Positions 5,574-6,962 of a stretch of 6,962 nucleotides of DNA are shown here, piece by piece. The notes beneath the pieces were generated by a model, which saw only the letters and a program-made list of their open reading frames with translations, was not told the origin of the DNA and ran no database searches. Each line of letters opens with the position of its first letter. Within the stretch, counting starts at the first letter, position 1. Origin of the DNA: an uncultured Methanobrevibacter sp. Its GTDB lineage: Archaea; Methanobacteriota; Methanobacteria; Methanobacteriales; Methanobacteriaceae. A program made the translations under genes and the position numbers. The stretch is taken from positions 1-6,962 of the forward strand of contig CAMODR010000063.1 in assembly GCA_946611495.1 (NCBI GenBank), in the 5' to 3' direction.

Positions 5574-6800
5574 TTAGACTTTCTCTTCTAAAACTTCTTT
5601 TTCTAGAGCATCATCAGATTCCTCATTATCATGACCTTTATCTTCAGAAACCTCTTCAATAGTTAAAGAACCCTCTTCAGAAGATTTTACATCAGAATCT
5701 TCATCAGAATCTTCATCAAGGTCTTCACGGATTTCATCTAAAAGTTCATCACTTACATCCGGCTCTTGATTCTCTTGAGACTCAGCAAGTTCCATAGACC
5801 TATCCAATACAGATGCTCCATACATTGGAAGGACAATGAATCCTAAGAAAGTGGTCATCCAAAATGAGATTAACCTTTCTACAACAGTAGCTGCCGCACT
5901 AATGGAAGGAGTGATTCCAGCACGGGAATAGAATAAAATCATAATTCCATCGACTGCTCCAAGACCACCAGGCAATAGAGGAATCATACCAACTAATGAA
6001 GCCAAGATAAACACTTCTCCAATAACAACAGGAGAGACATGTGCTCCAAATGCTAAAAAGACAGTATAAACTCTTAAAATCTCAAAAATCCAAATTATAA
6101 AGGACAATGGCAAAGCATAATATATGATTGACTTATCTCTGATAAGATTGTTCATAGTTGATTGGAAGCCCATTACAGCTTCAACTATTCTCTTTTCAGT
6201 GTCTTCATCAAACTTCTTATAGAATCTTTTAACGATTCTAATGATCCAACGAGTTAATTTCACACCGAAGGCCCTATTAACACATACATAGATAAGCAAT
6301 ACCACAAGAAAAGTTATTGCAACCACACAGGCAATCAAAAGAACAATCCAAGTAATATCCAATGAAAAGCTTAAGATTATACCAATAATAGTTAAAATAG
6401 CCAATATAACAAATGGGAATGTGTCTAAAGCCCTATCAGCAATTACAGTAGCAAAAGTATCTTCAAAAGGATATTTTCCTTCTTTAGCTAAGATATAAGC
6501 TCTGACAGGCTCTCCTCCACCACGACCACTTGGAGTCATGTTGTTAACTGCCAAACTTACTAAAACCATAGGAAGTAACTTCTTAATACCTAAGGACATA
6601 TCTGCAGTCTTATTAATTATATGCCAACGTAATGTGTATAGATAATAAGTAAATACCTGTAAAATAACAGCCAATAAAACAAACCATAAATTAGACAATT
6701 TTAATGCTTCTATAACCTCATCTATACCAATGAAGTACAGCATTACTGCCATAATGATTAAACCAAAACCTAAAAATATAAACAATTTCTTATTTTTCAT
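5574..6800 (-). CDS. Flippase-like integral membrane protein (UPF0104 / LPG synthase transmembrane family) with acidic tail
   Basis: Integral membrane protein of the lysylphosphatidylglycerol synthase transmembrane region family (archaeal AglD C-terminal type), which is linked to flipping or transfer of lipid-bound groups. About eight hydrophobic segments are visible (about 5-23, 38-55, 75-90, 127-147, 150-172, 226-248, 257-282, 311-332). Family motifs: NNMTPSGRGGGEPVRAY (86-102), ADRALD (121-126), PLLPGGLGAVDG (274-285) and ERLISFW (308-314). There is no attached glycosyltransferase or synthase domain, so the substrate is open. Residues 341-408 form a tail in which 31 of 68 residues are Asp or Glu, ending the protein in a probably disordered cytoplasmic or surface segment. 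ATG at 6798-6800 is preceded by GCTG (6806-6809) at five-base spacing, a weak version of GGTG. It lies 277 bp upstream of ftr, probably a separate unit. Confidence 0.88.
   Translation of the reverse strand: MKNKKLFIFLGFGLIIMAVMLYFIGIDEVIEALKLSNLWFVLLAVILQVFTYYLYTLRWHIINKTADMSLGIKKLLPMVLVSLAVNNMTPSGRGGGEPVRAYILAKEGKYPFEDTFATVIADRALDTFPFVILAILTIIGIILSFSLDITWIVLLIACVVAITFLVVLLIYVCVNRAFGVKLTRWIIRIVKRFYKKFDEDTEKRIVEAVMGFQSTMNNLIRDKSIIYYALPLSFIIWIFEILRVYTVFLAFGAHVSPVVIGEVFILASLVGMIPLLPGGLGAVDGIMILFYSRAGITPSISAAATVVERLISFWMTTFLGFIVLPMYGASVLDRSMELAESQENQEPDVSDELLDEIREDLDEDSDEDSDVKSSEEGSLTIEEVSEDKGHDNEESDDALEKEVLEEKV
5691..5726 (-). repeat. 12-bp tandem repeat coding the acidic DEDSDEDSD segment
   Basis: ATCAGAATCTTC occurs twice in tandem (5691-5702 and 5703-5714), followed by a diverged third unit ATCAAGGTCTTC (5715-5726). 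It is in frame, coding Glu-Asp-Ser-Asp units of the acidic tail. Such a unit can expand or contract by slippage without frameshift, so tail length may vary among strains. Confidence 0.75.
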
Positions 6801-6962
6801 TTTATCAGCTTTTATAATTAGTTAAAAAATAGTGATTTTAAAAAATCATTTTTAAATACTACATTATTAAATATTTATTACATTTTATTTATACTTATTA
6901 TTTTATTACAGAACAAGATATGGAATATGTTGGAACATAAGTAGAAAAATGCTAATAAAAAA
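6801..6962. other. Upstream region of the flippase-like gene with a hairpin and a small palindrome
   Basis: No gene is seen. TGATTTT (6833-6839) and AAAATCA (6842-6848) form a perfect seven-base inverted pair in the leader of the flippase-like gene, though it is almost all A/T. TATGTT-GG-AACATA (6926-6939) is a perfect six-base inverted pair around two bases, operator-like in shape. Promoter elements cannot be singled out with confidence in this AT-rich stretch. Confidence 0.35.

Overview
The window is very AT-rich and carries archaeal methanogen genes. The clearest marker is ftr (formylmethanofuran:tetrahydromethanopterin formyltransferase), an enzyme of the C1 pathway of methanogenesis. Together with an archaeal flippase-like membrane protein, GGTG-type ribosome binding sites and almost pure A/T spacers, this points to Methanobacteriales, most likely Methanobrevibacter or a close relative. 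The genus is inferred from composition and protein look, not from a search.

Layout, left to right. Positions 1-367 hold no gene but contain an 80-bp element with perfect 14-bp inverted ends. Positions 368-1096 (minus) are sfsA, whose real start appears to be an ATT codon. Positions 1145-2716 (minus) are a bifunctional NAD(P)HX epimerase/dehydratase, probably cotranscribed with sfsA. A divergent intergenic region (2717-2970) holds three copies of a 14-bp motif. Positions 2971-4101 (plus) are a two-helix K+ channel with a cytoplasmic RCK nucleotide-binding domain. The last codons and the downstream sequence of that gene are repeated as a 50-bp tandem unit (4072-4210), each copy carrying a hairpin and a T-run. 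Positions 4403-5296 (minus) are ftr, with a hairpin plus T-rich terminator at its 3' end. Positions 5574-6800 (minus) are a UPF0104/AglD-like flippase-family membrane protein with a very acidic tail. The right edge (6801-6962) holds only its leader and a small palindrome.

How the genes relate: ftr serves central energy metabolism; the NAD(P)HX repair enzyme is housekeeping; the channel handles K+ flux under control of a cytoplasmic ligand; the flippase-like protein probably acts in envelope lipid or glycan chemistry. Apart from the nnr-sfsA pair they look like independently transcribed units. No mobile element, CRISPR array, defence system or structural RNA gene was recognised. The most interesting signals are the non-canonical sfsA start, the triplicated terminator-like module after the channel gene, a possible internal start giving a free RCK domain as in MthK, and the repeated motif in the divergent promoter region.
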